DNA from: Hydrogenophaga sp. SL48 | GTDB lineage: Bacteria; Pseudomonadota; Gammaproteobacteria; Burkholderiales; Burkholderiaceae_C | Length of the DNA: 64,000 nt | Direction of reading: 5' to 3' | Assembly (NCBI RefSeq): GCF_021729865.1 | Contig: NZ_CP063400.1 | Location: 806,001 to 870,000 of the forward strand | Shown here: in pieces, positions 35,759-44,498 of the stretch | Numbering within the stretch: position 1 is the first letter of the stretch | Layout: each line of letters opens with the position of its first letter | Position numbers and translations under genes: made by a program | The notes under the pieces: model-generated | What the model saw: the letters and a program-made list of their open reading frames with translations, nothing else | What the model was told of the DNA's origin: nothing | Databases searched by the model: none

Positions 35759-36061
35759 ATGCAGTCGAGCTATGCGGATCGCTTCGAGCGCGACATGGGC
35801 TGTACCGAGACCGAGTGGCTGGGCTGGCTGCCCGCTGCGGTGGGCGACGGTCGTCCGTGGCGCGTGGAGGGCAGCTCGGCGTTGGTTCAGATTCCGCCCG
35901 GCTCGCTGCAGTTGCGCTGGCAGGTGATGCCGCCGCGCGTGATCGCGCTCATGCGCATGCCGGTGCTGCGTGTGGGTTTCGTGTTCGAGGGGCTGGACGC
36001 GGCGCAGCGGTATGCCTTCATGAAGCGCTTCGATCTCTACATGCAACGCGGCGGCGGTTGA
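35759..36061 (+). CDS. Small conserved-looking protein of unknown function
   Basis: This 100-residue basic protein starts MQSSYADRFERDMGCTETEW and contains WQVMPPRVIALMRMPVLRVGF and ends FMKRFDLYMQRGGG. There is no signal peptide or recognised domain. It sits between the moaD-like gene and the LysR gene, with 25 bases to the latter. Coding potential is supported by the dense GC-rich third positions and an uninterrupted frame. The frame is also open upstream into the dispersed element, so the start is tentative. It may be a redox-linked accessory, but nothing in the sequence shows that. Confidence 0.65.
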   Translation: MQSSYADRFERDMGCTETEWLGWLPAAVGDGRPWRVEGSSALVQIPPGSLQLRWQVMPPRVIALMRMPVLRVGFVFEGLDAAQRYAFMKRFDLYMQRGGG

Positions 36062-36086
36062 ATCGGAATACCCCCCTGACCACCCC

Positions 36087-37037
36087 ATGAACCTCACCTC
36101 CCTGCGCTACCTGGTCGCGCTGCACGACCACCGCCATTTCGAACGCGCGGCCCGGGCTTGCCACATCACGCAGCCGGCGCTGTCGAACGCGTTGCGCTCG
36201 CTGGAGCGCGAGATGGGCACGCCCATCGTGCGGCGTGGCCGCACCTATTCCGGCCTCACGCCCGAGGGCGAGCAGGTGCTCGCGAGCGCGAGGCGCATGC
36301 TGCACGAACATCAGATGCTGCAGCAGTCGCTGGCGAGCCAGGCCGACCAGCCGGTGGGGCGCTTGCGGCTGGGTGTGGTGCCCTCGGCGGTGCCGGTCGC
36401 CACACGCTTTTGTGCGCTGCTGCAGGCGCGCCACCCGGGTGTCTCACCGGTGCTGCTGTCGCTGCCGTCGGGCGAGATCGAGGCCGGTCTGAAGGCGATG
36501 TCGCTGGATCTGGGCCTGGGTTTTCTGGAGCGCGTGAACCCGCGCACCAGCGGCTTTCAGGTGTTGGCCCAGTACCAGGAGCACCACTACCTCGTGACCC
36601 GCGCGTTGCGCGCGGGGCGCGCCAAAGCGCCCGCCGCCAGCCGCATGGGCGAGCCCGTGCCCTGGAGCGAGGCCGCGCAGCAGCCTCTGTGCCTGCTCAC
36701 GCCCGACATGCACAACCGAAGCGTGGTGGACGCGGCGTTCGCGCGCGCCGGGGCTGTGGCGCGGCCGGTGATGGAAACGAACTCGGTGTTCGCGCTGGCG
36801 CTCGCCGTGCGCTCCGGCCCGCTGTCCAGCGTCATGCCCGGCGCGCTGGTGGCCAGCCTGCGCGATCAGCCAGGGCTGGTCTTCCGGCCACTCACCCGAC
36901 CCGACGTGCAGACGCCCGTGGGCTTTCTGACACGCCGCGACGTCGCGCCCACGCGGGTGCTGGCTGCGGCGCTGGCCTGGGCCCAGGACGCGACCTGGCG
37001 TGCCGAGCTGGCCACCCTGAGCGGCACGTTGAGCTGA
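36087..37037 (+). CDS. LysR-type regulator beside formate dehydrogenase
   Basis: This 316-residue regulator has an N-terminal winged HTH (MNLTSLRYLVALHDHRHFER, ITQPALSNALRSLEREMG) and a substrate-binding domain from about residue 90 (GRLRLGVVPSAVPVATRF). LysR proteins of this type lie beside NAD formate dehydrogenases in Burkholderiales (FdsR-like). The formate dehydrogenase genes follow on the same strand after a palindrome at 37053-37079, which is a candidate binding site. Confidence 0.9.
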   Translation: MNLTSLRYLVALHDHRHFERAARACHITQPALSNALRSLEREMGTPIVRRGRTYSGLTPEGEQVLASARRMLHEHQMLQQSLASQADQPVGRLRLGVVPSAVPVATRFCALLQARHPGVSPVLLSLPSGEIEAGLKAMSLDLGLGFLERVNPRTSGFQVLAQYQEHHYLVTRALRAGRAKAPAASRMGEPVPWSEAAQQPLCLLTPDMHNRSVVDAAFARAGAVARPVMETNSVFALALAVRSGPLSSVMPGALVASLRDQPGLVFRPLTRPDVQTPVGFLTRRDVAPTRVLAAALAWAQDATWRAELATLSGTLS

Positions 37038-37052
37038 ACTGCCGGCCCGACC

Positions 37053-37079
37053 GGGTTCATTCAAAACCTGAATGAACCC
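37053..37079. promoter_or_regulatory. Perfect inverted repeat before formate dehydrogenase genes
   Basis: GGGTTCATTCA and TGAATGAACCC are perfect 11-base arms around AAACC. There is no T-run, so an operator is as likely as a LysR-gene terminator. Confidence 0.6.
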
Positions 37080-37126
37080 ATGTGCCAAAGCAATTTGACG
37101 CGGGGGCCGCCACGCGACACAGTGCG

Positions 37127-38875
37127 ATGATGAGCATCCTCTCTTCGCGCACCATTCCCATCGCCGTTGCGGCATCCTCGAAATCCGACGGCGCCCGCCA
37201 AGGCATGAAAGCCCGCGCCCACCTCAAGGGCCGCCAGGCCACCCCCGCCGCCATCGAGGCGGTGCGCGCGTTGATCGGCCCGCCGCCCGCCGATGGCCAC
37301 CGCCGCGACCTGCTGATCGAACACCTGCACGCCATCAACGACGCCCACCACGGCCTGCCCGAAGCCTTGATCGTCGCGCTCGCGGCCGAGATGCGGTTGC
37401 CGGTGGTCGAGGTGTTCGAGGTGGCGAGCTTCTACCACCACTTCGACGTTCTGCGCGATGGCGACACGCCAGCGGCGCTCACCGTGCGCGTGTGTGAGGG
37501 ACTGAGCTGTGGTCTGGTCGGCGCCAGCGACCTGCTGGCGAAGCTGCCCGCCTTGCTGGGTCCGTCGGTGCGCGTGATGCCCGCGCCTTGCGTGGGTCGC
37601 TGCGAGCAGGCGCCGGCGGTGCAGGTCGGGCAACGTGCCGTGCCGAAGGCCACGCCCGAATCGGTGGCGGCTTGCGCAGCGAACCCGGACGCAACGCCTG
37701 CCCCTCCACACCCCGATTTCGTGGGCTACGCGGCCTACCGCGCGGCGGGCGGTTACCAGCTGGCGGCGGCGGTCGCGCGCGGCGAGCGAGACCCCGAAGA
37801 CCTCATCAGGGCCATGGAAGGCTCGGGCCTGCGAGGGCTGGGTGGTGCGGGGTTTCCGGCGGGGCGCAAGTGGCGCATCGTTCGCGGCTTCGCGGGGCCG
37901 CGCCTGATGGCCGTGAACATCGACGAGGGCGAACCCGGCACCTTCAAGGACCGCCACCACCTGGAGCGCGACGCACACCGTTTTCTGGAAGGCCTGCTGA
38001 TCGCCGCCTCGGTGGTCGGCATCGACGCGGTCTACCTCTACCTGCGCGACGAGTACCACGACTGCCGCCGCCTGCTGCAGGCCGAACTGGCCGCGCTGCA
38101 GGCCGACCCGCCGTTCCCGCTGCCGCGCATCGAACTGCGCCGCGGCGCGGGCGCCTACATCTGCGGCGAAGAGTCGGCCATGATCGAGAGCATCGAAGGC
38201 AAACGCGGCGAGCCGCGCATGCGCCCGCCCTACATCGCCGAGGTGGGCCTGTTTGGCCGGCCCACGCTGGAACACAATTTTGAAACGCTCTACTGGGTGC
38301 GCGACATCCTGGAGCGCGGCCCCGGCTGGTTTGCTTCGCAAGGGCGACACGGCCGCCAGGGCCTGCGCAGCTTCAGCGTGAGTGGCCGTGTGCGCGAGCC
38401 GGGCGTCAAGCTGGCGCCGGCCGGCATCACGCTGCGTGAGCTGGTCGAGGAGCACTGCGGCGGCATGGCCGAAGGCCACGAGCTGTACGCCTACCTGCCC
38501 GGCGGCGCGAGCGGCGGCATCCTGCCCGCGAGCATGGCCGACATCCCGCTCGATTTCGACACCCTGCAACCGCACGGCAGCTTCATCGGCTCGGCCGCTG
38601 TGGTCGTTCTCGGCCACCACGACCTCGCACGCGATGCGGCGCTCAACACCATGCGCTTTTTTGAACACGAAAGCTGTGGCCAGTGCACGCCCTGCCGCGT
38701 GGGCACGGCCAAGGCGGCGAAGCTGATGGAGGCCAGACACTGGGACGCCGACACGCTGGGTGACCTGTGCGAGGTCATGGCCGACGCCTCGATCTGCGGC
38801 CTGGGCCAGGCCGCGCCGAATCCGATCCGCTCGGTGCTCAAGCACTTTGCGCATGAAGTCGGGGGTGCGCAATGA
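37127..38875 (+). CDS. NAD-linked formate dehydrogenase beta subunit (FdwB-type, NuoE-NuoF fusion)
   Basis: This subunit of about 582 residues joins a NuoE-like [2Fe-2S] domain (VCEGLSC then PCVGRC) to a NuoF-like domain. The NuoF part has NAD/FMN motifs (GLGGAGFPAGRKW, EGEPGTFKDRHH, GAGAYICGEESAMI) and a [4Fe-4S] site (ESCGQCTPCR). This two-subunit layout is that of the tungsten Fdh1 of Methylobacterium. The start is uncertain: ATG 37127, 37130 or 37205 all precede the conserved KGRQ region. It overlaps the alpha gene by four bases. Confidence 0.92.
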   Translation: MMSILSSRTIPIAVAASSKSDGARQGMKARAHLKGRQATPAAIEAVRALIGPPPADGHRRDLLIEHLHAINDAHHGLPEALIVALAAEMRLPVVEVFEVASFYHHFDVLRDGDTPAALTVRVCEGLSCGLVGASDLLAKLPALLGPSVRVMPAPCVGRCEQAPAVQVGQRAVPKATPESVAACAANPDATPAPPHPDFVGYAAYRAAGGYQLAAAVARGERDPEDLIRAMEGSGLRGLGGAGFPAGRKWRIVRGFAGPRLMAVNIDEGEPGTFKDRHHLERDAHRFLEGLLIAASVVGIDAVYLYLRDEYHDCRRLLQAELAALQADPPFPLPRIELRRGAGAYICGEESAMIESIEGKRGEPRMRPPYIAEVGLFGRPTLEHNFETLYWVRDILERGPGWFASQGRHGRQGLRSFSVSGRVREPGVKLAPAGITLRELVEEHCGGMAEGHELYAYLPGGASGGILPASMADIPLDFDTLQPHGSFIGSAAVVVLGHHDLARDAALNTMRFFEHESCGQCTPCRVGTAKAAKLMEARHWDADTLGDLCEVMADASICGLGQAAPNPIRSVLKHFAHEVGGAQ

Positions 38876-41703
38876 ACAAGCCCTTGACCGCCCAGCAGCT
38901 CACCCCCGCCACCGTCGCGTTCGAACTCGACGGCCAGCCCGTCGAAGCCTTCGACGGCGAGTCCATCCTGAACGCCGCCGAGCGCCACGGCGTGGTGATT
39001 CCGCGCCTGTGCCACAGCGACCCGCTGCGTCCGGACGGCAACTGCCGCGCCTGCGTGGTCGAGGTGGCGGGTGAGCGCGCGCTCGCGCCCAGCTGCTGCC
39101 GCAGCGTGACGCCCGGCATGAAAGTGCTGGCGCAGAGCCTGCGCGCGAAGAAGAGCCGCGACATGGTGCTGGAGCTGCTGCTCTCCGACATGCCCGAGCA
39201 GGGCCACCAGTGGCTGGACGACGACCCCGCGTTGCCGCACGGCGAGCTGAGCGAGTGGGCGCAGCGCGAGGGCGTGAGCGTGCGCCCCGCGCTCCAGGCC
39301 TTGCGCCGCGCGCCCACCGCGCCCGACCTCTCGCACCCCGCGATGGCGGTCAACCTCGACGCCTGCATCCAGTGCAACCGCTGCCAGCGCGCCTGCCGCG
39401 AAGAGCAGGTCAACGGCGTGATCGGCATGGCCTTCCGGGGCTCACACGCGCAGGTGGTGTTTGACATGGCCGATCCCATGGGCGCGAGCAGTTGCGTGGC
39501 CTGCGGCGAGTGTGTGCAGGCCTGCCCGACGGGCGCGCTCATGCCCAAGGGCCTGGTGGGCTCACAGGCCGTCGACCGCACGGTGGACTCGGTGTGCCCG
39601 TTCTGCGGCGTCGGCTGCCAGCTGACCTACAAGGTGCGCGACGACAAGATCGTGGCGGTCGAAGGCCGCGACGGGCCGGCCAACCACGGGCGCCTGTGCG
39701 TCAAGGGGCGCTTCGGTTTCGACTACGTGCACCACGCGGGGCGCCTGACGGTGCCACTGATCCGCCGCGAAGGCGTGGCCAAACATGGCGACGCCATTCC
39801 GCCGCGCGACGCCGACTGGCGCGACACCTTCCGCGAAGCGAGCTGGGACGAGGCGCTGGCGCTGACCACCGGAAAGCTCAAGGCACTGCGCGACACCCGC
39901 GGTCCGAAGAGCCTGGCCGGCTTCGGCTCGGCCAAGGGCACGAACGAAGAGGCCTACCTGTTCCAGAAGCTGGTGCGCACCGGCTTCGGTTCCAACAACG
40001 TCGACCACTGCACGCGCCTGTGCCACGCCTCCAGCGTCGCGGCCCTGCTCGAAGGCGTGGGCTCGGGCGCGGTGAGCAACCCGGTCAACGACGTGGCGCA
40101 CGCCGAGCTGATCCTGGTGATCGGCTCCAACCCGACGGTCAACCACCCGGTGGCCGCGACCTGGATGAAGAACGCCGCTCAGAGCGGCACCCGCATCGTG
40201 CTGGCCGACCCGCGCATCACCGACATCGGGCAACACGCCTGGCGCACGCTGCCGTTCCGGCCCGACACCGACGTGGCCCTGCTCAACGCGATGATCCACA
40301 CCGTGATCGACGAGGGCCTGGTGAACCAGGACTTCGTCGCGCAGCGCACCACCCACTACGAGGAACTGGCGCAGAACGTCGCGCGCTTCAGCCCCGAGGT
40401 CATGGCCCCGGTCTGCGGCATCCCGGCGCAGACCATCCGCGAGGTGGCGCGCGCGTTCGCCACCGCCAAGGCCGCGATGATCCTCTGGGGCATGGGCGTG
40501 AGCCAGCACGTGCACGGCACCGACAACGCGCGCTGCCTGATCGCGCTGTGCGCCATCACCGGCCAGATCGGCAAGCCCGGCAGCGGGCTGCACCCGCTGC
40601 GGGGCCAGAACAACGTGCAAGGCGCGAGCGACGCCGGCCTGATTCCCATGATGTTCCCCAACTACCAGCGGGTCGACAACGCCTCGGCACACGCCTGGTT
40701 CGAGGCCTTCTGGGACACGCCGCTGGACCGGCAACCGGGCTACACCGTGGTCGAGCTGATGGACCAGGCGCTGGCCGACGAGACCGACCCGCACAAGCTG
40801 CGTGGCCTCTACGTCATGGGTGAGAACCCGGCCATGAGCGACCCGAACCTGAACCACACGCGGCACGCGCTGGCCTCGCTGGAACACCTGGTGGTGCAGG
40901 ACATCTTCATGACCGAGACCGCCTGGCTGGCCGACGTGATCCTGCCCGCCAGCGCCTGGCCCGAGAAGACCGGCTCCGTGAGCAACACCGACCGCATGGT
41001 GCAGCTGGGCCGCCAGGCCATCGACCCGCCGGGCGACGCGCGCGCCGACCTCTGGATCGTCCAGCAGATGGCCGCGGGCCTGGGGCTGCGCTGGAACTAC
41101 GAGGGCGAGCACCACGGCGTCGCGGCCGTCTATGAAGAGATGCGGCAGGCCATGCACAGCTCGATCGGCGGCATCCGCTGGGAGCGGCTGGAGCGCGAGG
41201 GCAGCGTGACCTATCCGTGTCTGAGCGACGACGACCCGGGCCAGCCCATCGTGTTTACCGACCGCTTCCCGACGGCCGACGGCCGGCTGCGCCTGGTGCC
41301 GGCGCAGCTGGTGCCCGCCGACGAATCGCCCGATGCGGAGTACCCGATGGTGCTGATCACCGGGCGCCAGCTCGAACACTGGCACACCGGCAGCATGACG
41401 CGCCGCGCGACGGTGCTCGACGCGCTGGAGCCGGAGGCCACGGCCAGCGTGAGTGGCGCCGATCTGGCGCGGCTGGGCGTGAAGCCGGGCGACCGCATCA
41501 CCGTGCGCTCGCGCCGGGGCGAGGTGACGCTGCGCGCGCGGCAGGACGACGGCACCGCCGCCGGCTGCGTGTTCATTCCTTTCGCCTACTCGGAGGCGGC
41601 GGCCAACCTGCTGACCAACGCGGCGCTCGACCCGCAGGCCAAGATTCCCGAGTTCAAGTACTGCGCGGTGTCGATCCGGCCCGCGGACGCCTCCAGCCCA
41701 TGA
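38872..41703 (+). CDS. Formate dehydrogenase alpha subunit (FdwA-type)
   Basis: This 943-residue catalytic subunit carries a NuoG-like [2Fe-2S] domain (C47, C58, C61, C75) and two [4Fe-4S] sites (CIQCNRCQRAC and CVACGECVQACP). The bis-MGD domain starts with a further cluster, CPFCGVGC. The active-site residue is Cys384 next to His385, in the place of selenocysteine in E. coli FdhH. It oxidises formate to CO2 and passes electrons to the beta subunit and NAD. Similarity to FdwA suggests tungsten or molybdenum; sequence alone does not settle which. Confidence 0.94.
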   Translation: MNKPLTAQQLTPATVAFELDGQPVEAFDGESILNAAERHGVVIPRLCHSDPLRPDGNCRACVVEVAGERALAPSCCRSVTPGMKVLAQSLRAKKSRDMVLELLLSDMPEQGHQWLDDDPALPHGELSEWAQREGVSVRPALQALRRAPTAPDLSHPAMAVNLDACIQCNRCQRACREEQVNGVIGMAFRGSHAQVVFDMADPMGASSCVACGECVQACPTGALMPKGLVGSQAVDRTVDSVCPFCGVGCQLTYKVRDDKIVAVEGRDGPANHGRLCVKGRFGFDYVHHAGRLTVPLIRREGVAKHGDAIPPRDADWRDTFREASWDEALALTTGKLKALRDTRGPKSLAGFGSAKGTNEEAYLFQKLVRTGFGSNNVDHCTRLCHASSVAALLEGVGSGAVSNPVNDVAHAELILVIGSNPTVNHPVAATWMKNAAQSGTRIVLADPRITDIGQHAWRTLPFRPDTDVALLNAMIHTVIDEGLVNQDFVAQRTTHYEELAQNVARFSPEVMAPVCGIPAQTIREVARAFATAKAAMILWGMGVSQHVHGTDNARCLIALCAITGQIGKPGSGLHPLRGQNNVQGASDAGLIPMMFPNYQRVDNASAHAWFEAFWDTPLDRQPGYTVVELMDQALADETDPHKLRGLYVMGENPAMSDPNLNHTRHALASLEHLVVQDIFMTETAWLADVILPASAWPEKTGSVSNTDRMVQLGRQAIDPPGDARADLWIVQQMAAGLGLRWNYEGEHHGVAAVYEEMRQAMHSSIGGIRWERLEREGSVTYPCLSDDDPGQPIVFTDRFPTADGRLRLVPAQLVPADESPDAEYPMVLITGRQLEHWHTGSMTRRATVLDALEPEATASVSGADLARLGVKPGDRITVRSRRGEVTLRARQDDGTAAGCVFIPFAYSEAAANLLTNAALDPQAKIPEFKYCAVSIRPADASSP

Positions 41704-41756
41704 GCGTGGAGCGCCCACGGTGGCGACCCCGGGCAGGGCGCCGGGGGATTCCCGGC

Positions 41757-41783
41757 GTATGATGTTTCATACCCCTAGGGGTA
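41757..41783. promoter_or_regulatory. Two overlapping palindromes upstream of osmC-like gene
   Basis: GTATGATGTTTCATAC (6-base arms) overlaps TACCCCTAGGGGTA, a perfect 14-base palindrome like operators of the CsoR/CstR family that sense copper or persulfide. The ATG follows 36 bases later. No csoR/cstR gene is in the window. Confidence 0.65.
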
Positions 41784-41819
41784 GACAGAATGTGAAACCA
41801 CCCATCACGGAGTTCCCTC

Positions 41820-42266
41820 ATGAGCGACCAAGCCACCGTCACCCTGACCCGCCAGTCCGGCTACCAGTTTCTGGTCGATTTCGGCCCCGCCATTGCGCAG
41901 CTGGCGGTGGACGAGCCGCCGCCGCTGGGGGGCGCGGCCGGCCCTGCGCCCGACCACCTGCTGCTGGCCGCCGTGGCCAACTGCCTGAGCGCCAGCCTGG
42001 TGTTTGCGCTGCAGAAATACAAGCAGGACCCCGGTCCGCTGAAAGCCACGGCCACCGCCACCACCGGCCGGAACGCGGCCAACCGCCTGCGCATCACCGA
42101 CATCACGGTGCAGCTGGAGCTGGGGCGCCCCGCCGCCGAGCTGGAGCACCTGGACCGTGTGCTGGCCCAGTTTGAAGAGTTCTGCACCGTGTCGATGAGC
42201 GTGCGCCAGGGCATTGCGATCAACGTGCAGGTGCAGGACGGGACAGGAACCCGCCTCAAGGGCTGA
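41820..42266 (+). CDS. OsmC family thiol peroxidase-like protein
   Basis: This 148-residue OsmC/YhfA-type protein has two conserved cysteines, C55 (AAVANCLSASL) and C122 (EEFCTVSMSV), which in the family reduce peroxides or react with persulfides. GAAGPAPDHLLLAAVANC matches the YhfA-like group. The gene stands alone between formate dehydrogenase and nsrR behind a CstR-like palindrome, so sulfur stress may induce it (inference). Confidence 0.88.
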   Translation: MSDQATVTLTRQSGYQFLVDFGPAIAQLAVDEPPPLGGAAGPAPDHLLLAAVANCLSASLVFALQKYKQDPGPLKATATATTGRNAANRLRITDITVQLELGRPAAELEHLDRVLAQFEEFCTVSMSVRQGIAINVQVQDGTGTRLKG

Positions 42267-42373
42267 TGCGCGCGGGAATGTCGCCGGACCTTGATCGGGG
42301 ACACGGTGGTGCCGTCCCGTTGGCGCTACAGTGAAAATCACCAGCCATCCACCACCTGCCTCTGGAACAACGC

Positions 42374-42952
42374 ATGCGACTCACCCACTGGACCGACTAC
42401 AGCCTGCGTGTGCTGATGTATTGCGCTGCCTGTGAAGGGCGCGAGCATCCGCCCACGGTCAACGAGATCGCTGAGGCACACGGCATTTCCCGCAGCCACC
42501 TCACCAAGATCGTGATGATCCTGGCGTCGTTTGGCTGGCTGGCCACCACGCGGGGTCGAGGCGGCGGTCTGCGTTTGCTCAAGCCTGCCGGGGAACTGAC
42601 CCTGGGCGAGGTCGTGCGTCAGACCGAGACCGACATGACCCTGGTGGAGTGTTTCGATCGCAAGACCAACACCTGCCGCCTGGATGGCTATTGCCGGCTC
42701 AAGGATGTCCTGTACAAGGCGACGCAGGGATTCTTCGATGTGCTCGATGGCGTCACGCTGGCCGACCTGCTGGCGCCCATGGCGACGGCCAAGGCGGCAC
42801 AGGCGGGGCAAGCGGGACAGATGCCGCACCTGATTCCCATCCAGCTGGCCTCGCTGAAGATGCCGGGAAAGGCGCCGGCCTCAGCGGCAAGGGTCGCTCC
42901 CGCCAGGCGGCCATCGGCCGCGCGCAAGCCGGGCAAAACCCAGACCGACTGA
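42374..42952 (+). CDS. nsrR: NsrR-like Rrf2 family regulator
   Basis: This 192-residue regulator starts MRLTHWTDYSLRVLMY, as NsrR proteins do, with a winged HTH (VNEIAEAHGISRSHLTKIV, GWLATTRGRGGGL). Cysteines C93, C101 and C107 can bind an NO-sensitive iron-sulfur cluster. The spacing C-x7-C-x5-C differs from the C-x4-C-x5-C of E. coli NsrR. A basic Ala/Pro tail of about 45 residues is extra. It is convergent with the nos accessory genes, whose promoters carry NsrR-like inverted repeats. Confidence 0.87.
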   Translation: MRLTHWTDYSLRVLMYCAACEGREHPPTVNEIAEAHGISRSHLTKIVMILASFGWLATTRGRGGGLRLLKPAGELTLGEVVRQTETDMTLVECFDRKTNTCRLDGYCRLKDVLYKATQGFFDVLDGVTLADLLAPMATAKAAQAGQAGQMPHLIPIQLASLKMPGKAPASAARVAPARRPSAARKPGKTQTD

Positions 42953-42969
42953 CACCGGAGGGCGTTGCC

Positions 42970-43968
42970 TCAGTGCCACCGCCCCGTGGTGCTGACGCGG
43001 GCGTCGGCGTCAACGATCAGGCTGTCCACCTCGCGAAGGGGTGACAGCAGGTGCCCGCCTGCGGTGGCTCCCGCCACCATGATCGCGGCGCCCAGGCCGT
43101 TGACCGGATCGGGCTGGCGCGACACCGTGACCACGCCCCGCACGCCACGGCTGGGCATGCCCGTGCGCGGGTCCAGCACGTGGTGGTAACGGCGGCCGTC
43201 GCGCACAAAGCAGCGCTCGTAGTCGCCGGACGAGGCCACGCAGGCGTCGCTCACCTGCACCGTGTGGATCAGCCGCTCGGGCGCGCGCGGGTCGCGGATG
43301 CCCACGCGCCAGTCCTGGCCCAGGAGCTGGCCGCGCGTGAGCACGTCGCCACCGCCATTGACCATGGCATGGCGCACGCCACGCTGTTCGAGCACATGCA
43401 GGCCCGCCTGCAGGATGGGCAGTTTGGCCACGCCCCCCAGGTCGATGCGCATGCCCGGCCGACCCAGGCCGGCCTGGCCCGTCGCGGGGTGGACCAACAC
43501 GTCGCGGAAGTCCACCAGCCGGCGTTCGCGGCGCAGGTCTTCCGGCGCGGGCATGCGGGCGTCCTGCGGGTCGAAGGACCAGCCGTGGTACGCGCCCACG
43601 GTGATGTCGAAAGCGCCCTCGCTGAGCCGCGACAGCTCGGCGGCGCGCTGCAGCACCGAAACCAGCTCGGGTGGCGCCTGCACCAGACCCTGGCCCGCGC
43701 TGCGGTGCATCGCGCTCACCAGGCTGTCGGCGCGGTGGCGGCTCATCATGCGTTCCAGGCGCTGCATCTCGGCAAAGGCCGCCTGCACGGCGGCCGCCGT
43801 GGCGTCCGGGCCGTCGCCCTGCGCCACGATGTCCACCCGCGTGCCCATCAGGACGCGGGAGGCGCGGTGGACGTCGGGGCTGGCCAGCGCCGGGCGCATG
43901 CCCAGACCGGCGACGAGCAGACCGCCCAGCCCGGCCAGGCACTGACGGCGTTGGAACAGTGGTGTCAT
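42970..43968 (-). CDS. nosX: FAD:protein FMN transferase (ApbE/NosX)
   Basis: This 332-residue exported flavin transferase has a twin-arginine-type leader (RRQCLAGLGGLLVAG). It has ApbE motifs MGTRVDIVAQ, GAFDITVGAYHGWSFDP, RIDLGGVAK, MVNGGGDVLTRG and YHHVLDPRTGMPS. In nos loci NosX attaches FMN to the periplasmic domain of NosR. It is 17 bases behind the cytochrome gene and ends convergent to nsrR. Confidence 0.92.
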   Translation of the reverse strand: MTPLFQRRQCLAGLGGLLVAGLGMRPALASPDVHRASRVLMGTRVDIVAQGDGPDATAAAVQAAFAEMQRLERMMSRHRADSLVSAMHRSAGQGLVQAPPELVSVLQRAAELSRLSEGAFDITVGAYHGWSFDPQDARMPAPEDLRRERRLVDFRDVLVHPATGQAGLGRPGMRIDLGGVAKLPILQAGLHVLEQRGVRHAMVNGGGDVLTRGQLLGQDWRVGIRDPRAPERLIHTVQVSDACVASSGDYERCFVRDGRRYHHVLDPRTGMPSRGVRGVVTVSRQPDPVNGLGAAIMVAGATAGGHLLSPLREVDSLIVDADARVSTTGRWH

Positions 43969-43985
43969 GGTGAGGCCGGGTGAGG

Positions 43986-44393
43986 TCAGAGCGACTGGGC
44001 GACCATGTAGTCCACGGCGGCCTTCAGCTCGTCGTCGGTGAGGGTGCTGCCGCCGCCGCGGGGGGGCATCATGCCCTTGGCGCCGGTGAAGCCTTCGATG
44101 GCGTGTTTGTAGAGCGTGTCGTTGCCTTGCGCGATGCGCGGGCCCCAGTCGGCCTTGTCACCGGGCTTGGGTGCGCCAGCCACGTTGGCGGCGTGGCACA
44201 TCGAGCACACCGAGCCATAGACCTTCTTGCCCACGGTGTTCTCGGCCACGGGGGCGGGCGCCGGCGCGGCCGCGGGCGCGGCGGCCACCGGGGCCGGCGC
44301 CGCCGGCGCTGCGGTGGAGTCGGCGGGCTTGTCGCCACAGGCCATCAGGGCGGCGCTGCAGCCCAGGATCAGGAGAAGCTTCTTGGCGTTCAT
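43986..44393 (-). CDS. Lipoprotein cytochrome c (c5-type) of the nos locus
   Basis: This 135-residue cytochrome has a lipobox (AALMAC) at its leader and an Ala/Pro linker of about 30 residues. The c5-like heme domain carries CSMCH and a Met in KGMMPPRGG. In this place such a cytochrome can feed electrons to NosZ. The gene has its own FNR-type and NsrR-like control region upstream (44441-44485). Confidence 0.9.
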   Translation of the reverse strand: MNAKKLLLILGCSAALMACGDKPADSTAAPAAPAPVAAAPAAAPAPAPVAENTVGKKVYGSVCSMCHAANVAGAPKPGDKADWGPRIAQGNDTLYKHAIEGFTGAKGMMPPRGGGSTLTDDELKAAVDYMVAQSL

Positions 44394-44440
44394 GGGGAGT
44401 CCTTGAATGAGGTGTTGAAAGAGAAGGTCTGGATTTTAAT

Positions 44441-44457
44441 ATTCATACTACATGAAT
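44441..44457. promoter_or_regulatory. NsrR-like inverted repeat ATTCAT-N5-ATGAAT
   Basis: Perfect 6-base arms around ACTAC; on the minus strand it covers a TAGTAT that fits a -10 box about 31 bases from the FNR box centre. Confidence 0.65.
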
Positions 44458-44471
44458 AATTAAACCGGCAC

Positions 44472-44485
44472 TTGATCGATATCAA
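44472..44485. promoter_or_regulatory. FNR/Dnr box TTGATCGATATCAA
   Basis: Perfect match to TTGAT-N4-ATCAA, centred about 29.5 bases upstream of the NsrR-like repeat and about 85 bases from the cytochrome start codon, i.e. near -41.5 of the inferred transcript. Confidence 0.85.
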
Positions 44486-44498
44486 AGGGGGTCGGGCT

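Noticed and set aside
39562..41718. 718-codon open frame on the minus strand
   Set aside because: Antisense shadow of the formate dehydrogenase alpha gene.
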